A program made the position numbers and the translations under genes. Shown piece by piece: positions 35,278 to 48,446 of a stretch of DNA of 64,000 bases (position 1 is its first letter; every line of letters begins with the position of its first letter). Origin of the DNA: Megalonaias nervosa (Eukaryota > Mollusca > Bivalvia > Unionida > Unionidae); the NCBI GenBank assembly GCA_016617855.1, contig JAECUM010003650.1:82255-146254 (forward strand), written 5' to 3'. The notes beneath the pieces are model-generated. The model was not told the origin of the DNA. It saw only the letters and a program-made list of their open reading frames with translations, and did not search any database.

Positions 35278-35357
35278 AAAAGAAAAAGAGCCAATGAGCA
35301 TGCACAGAACGCGTGGTAGATATATGACTACCAGAACCTTTAAAGTTCGCACTTTCT
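35278..35357 (+). repeat. ~80-bp dispersed direct repeat, copy 2
   Basis: Counterpart of the repeat at 34666. Its frame reads MSMHRTRGRYMTTRTFKVRT before a stop. The spacing between copies is about 612 bases. Confidence 0.6.
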
Positions 35358-35359
35358 GT

Positions 35360-38300
35360 ACTTCTATTTGTTGATTTGGTGCTCATGAGAGAACTTGTAA
35401 AAGAGACATGGCATCGGCTGGTTGTTGGTAGCTTCGCTTTCGCGTACAGGTGGTCAGCTTAGAGGATATTCTGAGCAGTCTTTTGGGCATGTTGTTTGGC
35501 AGTAAAGTCACTTAGTTAGGTACTCGATGCGCTCTTCGCTTCTATTCGTTTATTCCCCCTACACAACGTAGAGCTCTTTTGGTGTCTTGTTGTGGACAAT
35601 TGTTTCTACTCTGCTTTCTTTGTGATATAGCTTTGAGCGGAGAACGTTTAAGCCTGTGAATGCAAGGTTGTTAAAAATTGCTCTGTCATATGAGGAGAGT
35701 AACAGTGGTTATTACATGGACGTGATGATATTATCAGGGGTTAAAATCCTGTTTCGTTAGCATGTTACGTGTCCAAAAGGCACGGTGATATAATGCAAAG
35801 GATGTCTCGGCGGCTAAGGTGAACCGTTGTAATTCTTAGTAACCATTTGTCAATCGTGGATTACCCAAAGTCAAGAAGCTGAAAACTGTCCCATTGTAAA
35901 GGAGGTTTCTTGTAACTTTGGCTTACGGTGGTGTTGAAATCTTACGTTTTGTACATAAACATTCCATATGAAAAGGGTTGCGTTTACGTCTAATAGAGGC
36001 TGTTAGCGTCTAACTAGTGGCAGGCAGACAAGCAAGCATAACAAATGATATATCTGTTTTCGAAATGCGTTTGGGCGAGAATAGTGAAGTCACAAAATGA
36101 AAGATTACACTGAACGATGCTTTTATAGAAATAGTCAAAAGCATGAAAGCCTGGAAATATATAGTTTAATGACGGGTAACAGCTTTACAATATTAAAAAT
36201 AAAATGTGCAGGAAAGGGAAAATGTTACAAAACATTCAGCACACAGTGACAAACGAGCTTTTAAGGTAGAAATTTGTAACATTGTCCTCAAGACAAGATT
36301 GCGGAAATTTTTCTTACACAAAATGAAATTAGAAAAGTGACTGATATTTTACCAACATTAGCGTCTGTCTAGAATAGTGCCAATCCTGGCTTAAGAAAGA
36401 AGACTTCGAATAAAGAGAATTTGAAGTCGGCCAAAACAATTTGGAAATTCAAAATAATATTAAAAAAGATAACCATCTTAACTTTACCGTGGAAATACCT
36501 AACATCATTAATTTAAGGTAGCCAGATTTTACAAATAAGAATACTTAAATGGAGAGTAGGTGGAATGTTTTACAAAAAAGATATGTATCTACGTCAAACA
36601 GTATAAAATATACAGAGTTACAAAAGGTTATGAAAGCGGACTAAACGACACGTGTTATATACTCTTTCAATGGAAAGGATATAACAAATAATTTAACTGT
36701 TAGAAACTGGTTGACAATCGCATGTAATTAAATAAATAGTTTGTCAAAGATACTCTCCCAAAGACGACGTGTGAAATGCATAGCAATGTATAGTTATCCA
36801 TATGAGGCGAAACAAGATGACTGAATACACAATTCTATCCATGTCCACGAAATCATTGTGTGTTTGAAAGGTTATTAGTATAAGAATGCGATAGAAGTGA
36901 AAGAAAAAATCGCACTGGAGTATAAAAATTTGAAATCAAAGTTTTGTCGGTAACAAATGCTTATGTTATCTTCCCGTCATTTAAATTTCTATGCAATTGT
37001 AGTTAAAGAAGGTATCAAAATGTAATAACTACAGTATGATATATGCATTTTTCCTGGATAAAACTTTAACCATATACAGTTGTAACAAAATCAATAAAAC
37101 CACTGTTATAAAGGATTAGAATAACATTAACATAAACCGGTTAATATGGTAGGAGTTTTAATACCACATGGGTGAAGTAATCCTCAGTAAATCGTTCACA
37201 GCGTTTTTGGATGGTATATAATTTCAGATTTTGTTTGCATGTAGTAACATTTAAAATTAAACTACGCAAATTATTGGCACTTTCGATACTAGATATTCAA
37301 TTAATTGTAATATGTTACAAATATAACAAAAATCTGATTAAAATGTTAAAACAAGAAACACAAATCACGAAGGATGTAAATGGTGTAAAAGTCAATTAAA
37401 GTAAAAATCGTATGTAAGTGGGGGAATGGACAGATTAGAGAGCGAAATTAACAAAAAGTTACATGTGAATATCGAGAAACAGTGAGTTTTTATCGTCACA
37501 ACAACTGACTCTAGTTAACACGTAATAGACTCCAATTCTCATGAGAGACCGCAGTGGCTTTGTGATCAGATATTGTTCACAAGAAAATCTAAATCAATAT
37601 ACAATTATATAATTTGTGTTTGAATTCTTGTTCCAGTCAAAAAGTGTGCATTTGAACTGTAGTCTACAGTAAGTCTTCAAAATATTAATGCAATCTAATT
37701 GTTCCCTTTATAAAATAACGTGAAAGGTGAAAGAAAATTCAATGCTGTTTCTAAGGATATTTGTACGATGAAGGTAATTTATCCTGTTTGGTGAGCTTTA
37801 ACGTACGTTTTGTTAGTTTCGCGTGCATAGGCAAATACACCACGGCCTTCTTGTCGGTCAGAACGAAAGATGATCATTATTTGTAAAGGAAAAATATGTT
37901 CATTGAATGCATATATCTCGTAAGCCTATTGTTTTTGAAATAGCATACACTATGCCATCATATCCTTTGAAGCAAACAAGATCTATGTCTACCGTTTGTT
38001 GGTCGAAACGAGAATATATTACTATGCTCGTCAGCCGGTTTATGCATGCATTCACTTCGTGAATTTGCATTGTGATTTATACCACACACAGTTTCTATTA
38101 CAGTGCTCTTAATTTCATAATTGTTTATTTCACTTGCATTCAAATGTGTATGCTGCATTAATTAACAAACACGGAGAACTGTATAGATACTATGTGTGCA
38201 AAGTAACACATATCAGACTTGAATTCCATCAAAACGCTGTTAGCTGTAAGCAAGCCTTAGAAACAGTTAAAAGGAAAGGTTGCGATAGAATTAGTTACAA

Positions 38301-38690
38301 AAGACGTCGAGTTTGGTCATTACATGATGTCTACCATTTAGAAATGTTTTGTCAACGTTTTAATTTTAATATTTTCAATATATTTAAGTTCTCTCTCTCT
38401 CTCATTTTGAAACATTAAAGATATTGTAAATACTAAAACTTAAATGTTTACATCCTTTCTACAGGTGGACACTGCTGCTGACCAACTACATCATGTAACA
38501 CATCAGTCACCTAATTCTATGTTCTCATCAACGGCGAGAAATTTATAAAGTAATTAGTAATTATTTTACGATCCGAACATAATCTTGTTGTAAGATATCT
38601 TTAGCGAATCAACTTATCAATTCTATTTAAATAAATACAAAGTCCTCTCTTCAGGTACTTTGAGGTGCCGGGACAAAGTATGGTTAGTTG
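35360..38690. other. AT-rich DNA, nothing recognised
   Basis: Mostly A/T-rich sequence. A 94-codon frame at 38134-38418 (with HSNVYAALINKHGELYRYY) is the only mildly coding-like piece and has no supporting context. Confidence 0.5.
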
Positions 38691-38701
38691 CAGCCACTTG
38701 A

Positions 38702-38750
38702 GTATGTATGTATGTATGTATGTATGTATGTATGTATGTATGTATGCATG
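38702..38750. repeat. (TATG)n microsatellite
   Basis: A tetranucleotide run of about 11 units, ending in gcatgtgtg. Confidence 0.95.
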
Positions 38751-38826
38751 TGTGTGCGTTCTATTCAAAAGAGATAACATTCAGTTATTTTCATTATTAC
38801 ATACGAGTAGAGACTATTCCGATGAG

Positions 38827-38878
38827 ATGAATAATTGTACAGCAGACTAAACATGAATAATTGCACAGCAGACTAAAC
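38827..38878. repeat. 26-bp tandem duplication
   Basis: atgaataattgtacagcaga plus ctaaac occurs at 38827 and again at 38853 with a single difference (t to c). Confidence 0.9.
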
Positions 38879-39179
38879 CTGCAATTTGTTTTCAAAAATA
38901 CCATGATTTTCGTTAAATTTTATGCCTTAATTTTGTCAGTATCATATTCGTCATAAAAGCACGGGTATCGCAAGAATTTGGTCATTATCTTCGAAACAAA
39001 ACCTGTTTAGAACAGCCAACAATTTAGATATATGTATGCTTCACGTAATATAATTAATGTATGCATTATAACTTCTACTTGATTTGAAATATGGGCTTGT
39101 CAAACATAACCATATTATATACATGAAATACATATAAAGCATAACATACCATAAACACAACGTGTTGGTCTTGCAATAT

Positions 39180-39240
39180 GCATGCATGTATGTATGTACG
39201 TACCTACATATGTATGTATGTATTATGTATGTATGGATGG
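39180..39240. repeat. Imperfect (ATGT)n microsatellite
   Basis: Degenerate ATGT/ACGT units run across about 60 bases. Confidence 0.85.
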
Positions 39241-39746
39241 ATGAGTTTATCTTAGTGTATAGAAGTATCAATGTGTGAAAGCAAGTAAATATATACCAAA
39301 AAGGATAGAAAAGTACCATTGAAATGGAACAAAAGTTGAGGATAAAATACATAATATGGTCACATGAGTGAGAAACCTCACTGGAAGGGAAACTATAAAA
39401 GGAAGAACGATGAAGAATGGCATGCGAAAGAAAGAAAACGTAAACATTCTTAAAGAATTGAAATTATTTACATTTGACAAGAACCTTTCAAATGAATTAT
39501 TGCGTTAACGCCTTCTTGCAACACTGGTGTTTCTAAGATATGAATAATACATATGGTAGTTAAATAAAATAGGTCGGTTGACTGAATCAAACTGACAAGC
39601 GTATTATCAGATATTATATTCAAGTTTATTTTTCTTCTTCATATAAACACATTGTCAGGTCATCCATAAAGGCAAAGTTTACCATCTCTTACGCTATAGG
39701 ATGCAAAGTAGATTGTCATTGTCATAATTGAAAAGCGAGTATGAGT

Positions 39747-39820
39747 GTGTATGTATGTATGTATGTATGTATGTATGTGTGTATGTATGTATGTATGTAT
39801 GTATGTATGTATGTATGTAT
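39747..39820. repeat. (TATG)n microsatellite
   Basis: About 18 TATG units with one TGTG interruption. Confidence 0.95.
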
Positions 39821-40167
39821 GCACAGATTATGCAAAAATTACAAGACTACCCCAACCCTATACCGACAACGAAAAATCTAACCCTAACCACAGTATGAGT
39901 CAAGATCTATTCACTCAAATATTTCACTAAAGTGACACATAAGAATCACAGAAATGGCAATTGTATGGAACCTTTTATGCAAAATATATTTTAAAAAGTA
40001 TTGAAGTATAGACATCTCCAACTTTCGTTCCCTTTGCATCTTCAAAATAGTCATAAGAAACATTAATAATATATGTATTAACGAAATGGATTATTATTAT
40101 AAATTAAAGAATAAATATTACCTGAAGTTAAAGTAGATTGAAGTTTTACTTGATTGAATCTAATTTG

Positions 40168-40172
<5 letters not shown>

Positions 40173-40216
<44 letters not shown>
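40173..40216. repeat. (TA)n microsatellite
   Basis: About 44 bases of TA. Confidence 0.95.
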
Positions 40217-40219
<3 letters not shown>

Positions 40220-40220
<1 letters not shown>

Positions 40221-41815
40221 ACAGTTTCATATGTTTTTCCAAGAATGTTTTCCCACTTAGGACAACCCTTCGAGATCCCATCATTTACTTCTCCATAAAC
40301 AAACTTTTTTAAGCAATTTGTATGCAGCTATCCATATTTGCTACACCATTTTTAGACTATATTGATCCCATAGCTCCACCTTGCAGCAAACCCTCAATCG
40401 ATATCTCCAAGAATAGTATTTTACTATTGTGATGACTCGTACGTTTGTTCATTTTGGTCGCTAGTTTAATGGGAAATGTAGATTAATTCGAGAAGATGTT
40501 TTTCTATATGATTGTGTACCTAAACACCAATGGCGACCACACTCAATAAGCTTGCCGAGAAATACAAATAGAAGACGTTTGAAACTATGGAATGCACATA
40601 GGGTAGCCATATCCAAGTTGACATAATGCTTAGTGTTGAATGGTATTCAATAATTTGGACAAACACCTGCTTAACGTAAAATGGGACGCATACTAGATCA
40701 AAAGTAAAAGGGTCATTATATATGTACTCTAATAATTAGAACGACATTGTTTAATAAAAGCAAATTGATATATTTTATGTCACAGCTTAAGTCTTAAGTG
40801 AAAAGTTCACCTATGGATGTGCGCTATATTTACAATACTATATTCTTTAAGGAAGGTTCTTTCCGTTGCTTATCCATAGGAAATGAAATGTATCCCTGTT
40901 ATTGGAGAAAACTGTAGTCATCGGACAGTTCTATATACAGATCAAGGCATCATTGTACGTGGCCCAGTCATCAAACATCGAAACTGAGTAAACACAATTC
41001 TGAGAATTTGTTTTTGCACATAATTCAAGTTGTTTTAATTATCAGCACTTCAATCTATCCTGGTGTCTTTGCTCAGAAATTTGACCTTGGTGCTCATTCA
41101 TAGACAGTGTTTTAGCTATTCAATATATATGACAATGACACTATATTTTGAAATAGCAGAAATGGCATGTAGTTGAATTAATGAAGGGACTGTCATTATA
41201 AAGGATTATTAAAGGAATAATAAATTTGCAATGGAAGCTACGTCGATTACTCCTTACTTTCTATCTAATAACATTTCTACAAAACTCTTAAGGTACAAGT
41301 CGCAAACGTCATGTTTAATTTTTTTTTTTCTTTTCATTAAAATCATAAGATGGGGACAAAGTGTACAAATAGATAGAGAAAGAAACTAACACATAAAAAT
41401 GCATAAAACGCTAAAAGCTATGCGTAGAACTGATAAATATAGGCAAAGGTGTATGCTGCATATAGAGAGATGTTTAATTTGACACTGACACATGCACGTA
41501 CATAAAAAGCTGAATTTTGCAAATGTCTCAAAGTGTTTAATGCAGATAACAACATATGCAAATGTATATGTATGTGTAAATTGCTATACATACTCGGCTT
41601 GTGGCATGTCAAATCAAAGCCTTTTTGGTACTATTAATAGCAGATTGTTAGTATTGCAGCAGAATGATATATAATATGATGTGATTATCAATACGTGTCT
41701 TATCATCTAGGTATCACAATAAACATACCAGTCTGACCATATGTGCACAAATCTTACAGTAGATTGCTTTGCCTTTGAAGTATATTTTTCAGCTTAAATA
41801 TTTACTGCAGATCCG
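40220..41815. other. No feature recognised
   Basis: AT-rich sequence upstream of the Penelope-like element. Nothing beyond short frames. Confidence 0.5.
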
Positions 41816-41820
41816 ATATT

Positions 41821-42235
<415 letters not shown>

Positions 42236-42242
<7 letters not shown>

Positions 42243-42961
42243 TCCAAATCAATGGAACCGCAATGGGTACAAAAATGGCCCCTTCGTATGCTAACATTTT
42301 CATGGGAAAACTGGAGGGTCAGCTTTTAGCATCGGTTGATCTTAAACCATACACGTGGGTACGCTTTATCGATGATATAGAAATGAAGTGGCAACATGGA
42401 TGACTTCATATCAAAGGCAAACAACTTCCATCCTTGAATAAAATTCACGGCAGAAATCTCCAACTCAGACCACATTTTCCTGGATACAACAACCAGACTG
42501 GTGGAAAACAAACTATATACAGACATCTACTCGAAACCAACCGACAAACACCAGTATCTCCTCCCAACCAGTTGTCATCCAAAACACTGCATTAGGAACA
42601 TTCCATATAGCCAGGCACTGAGGATACGCAGAATTTGCTCCGACGATGAAACATTCCTAGAAAGGTCTGAAGAGCTATCTAAACATTTAATTTACCGAGG
42701 CTACGACAAAGACTTGATTGAGGAGGCAACCAAAAGGGCTAAACAAACAAACCGCGATGACCTACTAAAATATAGAAAGAAGGAAAAGGCTGATAAGATA
42801 CCATTTATCCTGACCTACCATCCAGACAACCCCAAAGTAGGTAAAATCATCGCGAAACACTGGCCCATCGTGGAATCGTCGGACGTACTAGAGCTAATCC
42901 TTCCGAACACACCTGTAGTAGAGAACCGGAGACCAAAAAAACCTCAAGGACATCCTAGTTA
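42236..42961 (+). mobile_element. Penelope-like element, RT central and 3' part
   Basis: The plus-strand frame from 42236 reads [20 protein letters not shown] and reaches [12 protein letters not shown], the YxDD-type catalytic box (FIDD). It breaks at 42399 by a one-base frameshift. The next frame carries ISKANNFHP, an in-frame TGA, then IKFTAEISNSDHIFLDT and a long open stretch through NKLYTDIYSKPTDKHQYLL to 42934. An extra A in a seven-A run (42935-42941) shifts the frame again. One stop and two indels make this copy non-autonomous. Confidence 0.9.
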
Positions 42962-43422
42962 GGGCGAAGCTAACTCCAATCACTAGTCAAGACCACCCTA
43001 GTCAGTCTGGCCCCTGTGGTGATAAAAGATGCAAAACCTGTCAACATATGATAGGGACCAGGACATTTACTAGCACAGTGATTAGAGAAAAACTAAACAT
43101 ACATGATCCAAACAAAACGTGCAAAACAGAGAATATAATTTATCTCATCACATGTAGTATCTGTAGCCTTCGGTATGTCGGAGAAACTGAGAAGCTACAC
43201 AAAAGGATCAACCTTCATAGATCTGACTGGATGAAAAAGAAGCTGTACAGAAGCCCGGTCGCAGAACACTTCTTCTCCCCTGGCCACACTTTCAGTGATA
43301 TAACACGTATTGCAATTGCTCACAACCCCAACTGGAGTTCCGAAACCAGGAAAGAAAAGGAATTTTACTGGATACGCTGCCTTAGAACATTGAAACCAAG
43401 CGGTTTAAACCAAGAAGACTAG
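42942..43422 (+). mobile_element. Penelope-like element, GIY-YIG endonuclease
   Basis: After the A-run slip the frame continues DILVRAKLTPITSQ, then GPCGDKRCKTCQHM, a Cys cluster typical of the linker in Penelope-like elements. The GIY-YIG domain follows: NIIYLITCSICSLRYVGET, the expected Arg further on (HKRINLHRSDW) and a conserved Glu region (EKEFYWIRCLRTLKP). It stops at 43420-43422. The endonuclease nicks the target during insertion of such elements. This domain has no internal break. Confidence 0.9.
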
Positions 43423-43851
43423 AAAAAGACAGCCATGCACAAGTGGAATTATCCTTTGCAGCCGACACATTTTCTTTTCAAAACTTTTCTAAATTTTCTT
43501 AGTAGCCTTCAATTACTGCTATAAGAATGAAATATCCGGGATATAATTTCGTTTACATAAATGTACACAAAGTAATATATGTCGCTATGGCTCATCGATT
43601 TCTAGCTTAATGCAAATATTTTCCAGTATCCACAGCAAGTTGATATAGGCTGGTTGAGACATAATACATTTAAAGGTTTAATTCATGTAGAAACAGCCAT
43701 GTAGAGTTTTGCAAAAAAACCCAACTGTTTTTGTGTTTTATTTGTTTGTTTTGTCTATGTTTTGTATATGATTTGAAAAAGACTCATTAAGAGTCGAAAG
43801 CGCTCAGGCTAGTTAGATACTAGTTTTGCACTGTTCGTCGTCAGTTTATTG
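43423..43851 (+). mobile_element. Penelope-like element 3' tail with stem-loop
   Basis: This is non-coding sequence from the ORF stop to a (TA)n(CA)n tract at 43852. At 43781-43799 a perfect stem, gactc/gagtc with loop attaa, is followed by gaaa and preceded by ttgaaaaa. That is the layout of hammerhead stem II plus the GAAA box, although the first box (CUGANGA) is degraded. Hammerheads are known in terminal repeats of Penelope-like elements. The true 3' end is placed at the microsatellite by inference. Confidence 0.5.
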
Positions 43852-43852
43852 G

Positions 43853-43883
<31 letters not shown>

Positions 43884-43884
43884 A
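43852..43884. repeat. (TA)n(CA)n microsatellite
   Basis: A short compound dinucleotide run at the presumed 3' end of the Penelope-like element. Confidence 0.9.
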
Positions 43885-44630
43885 AATGTCTTCATTTTTG
43901 CATAGAAAAACGTTAATTTCACAAGTTTGAGCATTATAAATATTTGTAACATGCGACAATCTTAAATTGTTATAAACTTTTGGAACTTATTTTTGTCGAT
44001 GTTGTAATAAAGTTAATTGTATTAACACAGACTGGGAAAAAAATTCATTCAAATCGGCGACTTTTCTGAGGAGATATATGCTAATATGTAGCTCCTGAAG
44101 AAGAAGTATTGGTTATATTAACTTGAGGCTTTCCATCTTTGACACTACAATATTCCCTCTCCTACGGGGACATATTTCCTTTTATCTACTAAAAAACGCA
44201 AATGTCCTCGTTATCTTCTTAGAATTTGTGTCTTTTAAATGTTGTTTTAAACTGCACACATTATCGTTTTATTAGGCCAATATGGGCACTGCTATGTCAT
44301 ACTAAATGACTATTTAAGAAGTGAACAAATGTCACTAAATGGTTTTCACTAATTGTCGCAAAATGGTCCTAATTATTGCTTAGTGTAACTAACCGATGGT
44401 CAGTAATCGCCTGTAACTTATAGAATGGCATTAATTGAATGTTATTAAGTGTCATCATTATCTTCACAGTCATCGTTGCTGTAATCGTGTTGCATGCTCA
44501 GTTATAATGAGAGCAGATTTGTGTAGCTTTGCATTATCACTATATCGGAAGATTGTGCCATTTTCGTATTTGTGAGTAAAGGAAACGACAGTTTCACATA
44601 ACAATAACTCGTCTTTTCTTCCACACGAAT

Positions 44631-44872
44631 TTGTTGTTGTTGTGGGGCTTAACGCCATTTTTCAGCACACCATAGGCTATACATGGCGGCCAGTATTAAT
44701 GGTGGAGGAAGAAACCGGGAAATCCCCGGAAAGAACCACCGACCCACGAGAAGCTACTGGCAAGCTTTCTCACATATCCACATTCGCCGAATCCTAGACT
44801 CGAACCTACGCAGACAGAGGTGAGATGGCAGTGATTCGTAACGCTTTAGACCACTCGGCCACTCGGGGGCCC
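44631..44872 (-). mobile_element. tRNA-Leu-like SINE, near full length
   Basis: It is the reverse complement of the 49329 copy throughout: a tail of tgttgttgt, the block gccatttttcagcacaccat, the tggcggccagtattaat middle and the ccactcggccactcggggg head. Imperfect flanking repeats, ccacacgaat (44621-44630) and ccacataaat (44873-44882), 8 of 10 identical, look like an aged target duplication. Confidence 0.9.
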
Positions 44873-45490
44873 CCACATAAATGTGTACATGCTCTGTATT
44901 ATTTATTCAGACACATATGCTTGGACATTAAAGTATAATTGTACTGCTAACGCCTTCGCGTGTATTTTCCCTAACCTTGTTAAAATTTGTAAGTTGTGAT
45001 CATTCCAGTTGCATAAAAAGTCTATAATGGTTTGGAATAAAAATATTTAGGTCTCGTCATTTCACCCTCAATAATGATTTTGTAATAAATGGCCTTATGC
45101 CCTTGACATCCGTTCATCATAAACCTCTCTTATCTTTAAATGTGAATGTTTTCAAAAGTTAAAATATTATTTTGTTATGTTTCATAAATAAATTTTCCAA
45201 CGACTGAAAACAGCATATATCCTTTCAACCAGGTACTTAATAATTTCAGAACAATTAATATTTGTTTTGTACACTACAGCTCTCTCGAAACAGGAGGAAT
45301 TACACCAAAAAATCGACGGCTTTATGTTAATATGTTCGCTTATTGATTTTACATCACACTTCTCAATCCAGATATCTACATCGTCGTACCTTTCAATCAA
45401 TAAAGGATCTCTCAAATGAAAAAGAAGAACATAATTGTATCCAAAACTATATCTTGTACTTAATTGCAAAAATCAATTCCAATTAGTAAT

Positions 45491-46426
45491 TGTTACGTGA
45501 CTAGGCTCGTACAAAGTAACAAAGAAAAGAGTGAAGCCAACAAGCTTTGTAAAATTTAACAAAATAATTTATTTCCCTAGAAAATAAGGTAAAAATATGA
45601 TAAAGGACTTACGGTTTGTGAATCTAATCCAAAAAGTAATCCTAGAATTTAAAAATATAAGTCTTATAGCTAAAAAGTTCTAATTGAATCAAAATTCGAA
45701 TCCCGATGAAGTTCCAAGATGGAAGGCGATGACGTCTTCTATATCCTGTTTTGTGTTGATGTGTTAACAGTTCCTTGTTGAATTTTATGAATCAAGAATA
45801 ATATTCCGGCTTTAGAATTCCGAAGAATTTCCAGTAAATGTCTTTGTACAAGAATTTTTATGAGCACTGGTATTTTACAGGGAATATAAATTATTAAATC
45901 TAAAAAATAGAAGAATTTTAAATCAAACTGGCATCAACATTAAAAACATCTTGAGCTCTAAAGGCGTAAATTACGACTGACTAAATCCACTACAAAACAT
46001 CAGTTTTAACCCTCAATTTTAGATCATATGGTGGGGTCACGTGGTTACTTAGTTCGAACAACGCAGTAAAGTAATATATCAATTAGCACGTAGGCTATTT
46101 TCAGGTTCGATTGTACTGAACGAATCTTACTATAAGATTCAATAATAAAGAAAGGTTGCTTACAACAGAGCTGACGCAAGCCAAGAATGATCTTGATTAC
46201 GACCAATGATTTTCACTCTCTGTTTACCAATTCTGAACCAAGGTCAGGAACTAGGTCAGCAAAAAATACAATGTAGCAATAGTGATTATTTACTAGAACT
46301 GAACTGAATTTTCTAGAAAAATGTCAAATCCAGTGAATAAAGTTATTACAATAACATGCAATGAAATAAAAATAAATAAAAAATTTAAAACTAACACACA
46401 AGTAATTTAATTACATATACGTAACA
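45491..46426 (-). mobile_element. Solo LTR, Gmr1-type Gypsy family, 5-bp target duplication
   Basis: It begins TGTTACGTGACTAGG and ends TATACGTAACA, with gtaat on both sides (45486-45490 and 46427-46431). It aligns along its length with the element LTR at 52311-53038 and, in its first 295 bases, with 56882-57178. The transcript sense is minus: the AATAAA signal is in the reverse complement of aatttatttccctag near 45570. At 936 bp it defines the complete LTR length. No internal region remains. Confidence 0.92.
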
Positions 46427-47246
46427 GTAATATAAAATGTCCTTTTTCTATAGACAAGTATATGGTATCACAATGCTTGAATAGTCTTTTAAATTGTAGC
46501 AATTGCTAGTTTTTTTAGCGATGTAAAGAAGTATTATCTGAAAATCATGAATAAATCTAGTTGATCCATATAGAAATACAGTCCAAATATGAAGGAACAT
46601 TTAATGCACCATAAACTTTATAACTTAAAATAAAACTATTTGAATCATGACTAACATTCTTAAGTGTATAAATACTGCATATAATTCATAATGCTCGTAT
46701 ACCAAATGTTTTCCTCTAGTTTCTTCAACGTCGGTTTTGTCACTGATTTGTACCTTTTATTCACTAATTTTATATGGAAAAGATCAATCCTAGCTGGTCA
46801 TTCTGACATTTTGACATGCGAGTAAAGACAAATGACAGTCATGGCTATTTAAATACATGCCCTAAATGATTTGTCTTTTGAGTCAAATTTACTTTGAGAA
46901 AATTGTTTTGTCGGCCTCTCGGCAAAGCATCGTAAGTTTGGCCACATTTCTGGTTAATAAAGCCAAGGTATTTAATTAAAAAAGGAAACAAACGAAAGAC
47001 GTTACATTCATTAATGGATGGCATCAATCACAAATAGATAATATGCAGGTAAAGAAAATCTTTCTTGGTTTAACTATAAGCGCTTAGTTATTTAATACTT
47101 TATCATACAAATTGGCTTTTTCATGGTGCAAAGACTTCATATAAGCATATTATCGCGTTTGTCAAGCATTGTTTTAACCTCACGTGCACTTGGGACATTT
47201 GCTGCAGTATTTAATAATTGTAAATAATCTCTTAAGTTTTGGATTT

Positions 47247-47386
47247 TTGTGGGTTAAATGTCATTTTTAGCACATGACAGGCTATAAATGGCGACTAATA
47301 TATTTGGTGCAGGAAAAACCGGGAAAGTCATGTGAAGAACTACCGACCAGCTACGGGAATATTTTCTCACATATCCATGTTACCTG
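47247..47386 (-). mobile_element. tRNA-Leu-like SINE, 3' half (split by LTR)
   Basis: gggttaaatgtcatttttag and gcacatgacaggctataaat correspond to the tail half of the 44631 SINE. The match runs to cacatatccatgttacctg, where the LTR at 47387 interrupts. The head half resumes at 48358. Confidence 0.85.
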
Positions 47387-48357
47387 TGTTACGACCCTGT
47401 AGTTAAATTACATATGTGTTAAAATTTAAATTCTTCTAATTCTTTGTTTCATTTTTATTTTATTTTTACATCATTAAATGTAATTATTATTATTATGATG
47501 ATTATGTTTGCATGGGTCTAATGGTTTGTTAGAAACATCGTATTTATTTAAAACGTAAATGTGACTCGTGTAAGCACGATTTTTGCATGACGGTTTTTCG
47601 TATCAAGTAAACAGTGAGAAAGAGCTATGTAAATGATTGGCTGTGACCACGTTATTTCAAAATAATACTTGTTTACGCATTGTAGTGATTTCGAAATCAC
47701 ACGTGGTCTCCATGCGTGTGTACATGTAATGACGCATTAGCTTGTTTTAAATGCTCAGTTACCTGTAAGAAATTTTTAGTCATTGAGATAGTCATAGTCG
47801 TGGTCAGTCATAGCTGAGAGTCACATCATAAACATCTTGTAGAGTTTCTAATACCTTAAGGAAAAGGTATTCCTGTGCGGGAAAGAGTTGTTCGTTCGTA
47901 CGTATGTATGTAAATCAACATGTGTATTGTTAGTGGTGGTAGCTGTACTTGATCTACTTTCTAAATAATTATTTTCCCTGGAGAACAACGCTACTGGCTT
48001 TGGACAAAGACATTTGATGAAATTACTTCTAAATCGGAACAGAACAATACAAATTGTGCTTTACAGTGAAAATTCTGGACATTCTGTGTTAGCCTTCGTC
48101 TGACGTCATCATCCGCCATCTTGGAACGGAACTGAGATTCAGACTGTATCAATTTAGAACTGTTTATTCACAGGACTTAAGTGTTTTCACAAATTTAGAA
48201 CAATTTTTGGAATCTTCTTCGTAAATCGTAAGTCTTGTTTCATCTATTTACCTTTTCTCCGTGTTTTCTAGGGAAATAAATTATTTTTGTTAAAATTTAC
48301 AAAGCTTGTTGTCTTTACTCTTTCTTTGTGTTACTTTGAATGAGCCGATACGTAACA
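47387..48357 (+). mobile_element. Solo LTR inserted inside a SINE
   Basis: It starts TGTTACGACCCTG and ends GATACGTAACA. The 3' region (ttctagggaaataaatt, acaaagcttgttg) matches the other LTRs of this family. acctg precedes it at 47382-47386 and recurs at its end sharing the last A (48357-48361), consistent with a 5-bp duplication. Removing it restores a continuous SINE alignment. It has diverged substantially from the 45491 copy in its 5' part. Confidence 0.88.
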
Positions 48358-48446
48358 CCTGAGCCGAGAGTCTAACCCATACAGAGGTGAGATGACAGTG
48401 ATCTGTAACAGAGTGAGCCTTAGACCATTTGGTGAACCTGGGTCCC
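48358..48446 (-). mobile_element. tRNA-Leu-like SINE, 5' half (split by LTR)
   Basis: It continues the interrupted SINE: gagtctaacccatacagagg (B-box side), then gatgacagtgatctgtaac and ttagaccatttggtgaacct (A-box side), ending in a ggtcccc head remnant. Confidence 0.85.

Noticed and set aside
38134..38418. 94-codon frame as a host exon
   Set aside because: No splice signals in register and no recognisable domain.
39835..39895. Telomere-like ctaaccctaacc near 39.88 kb
   Set aside because: Only about two units; no array.
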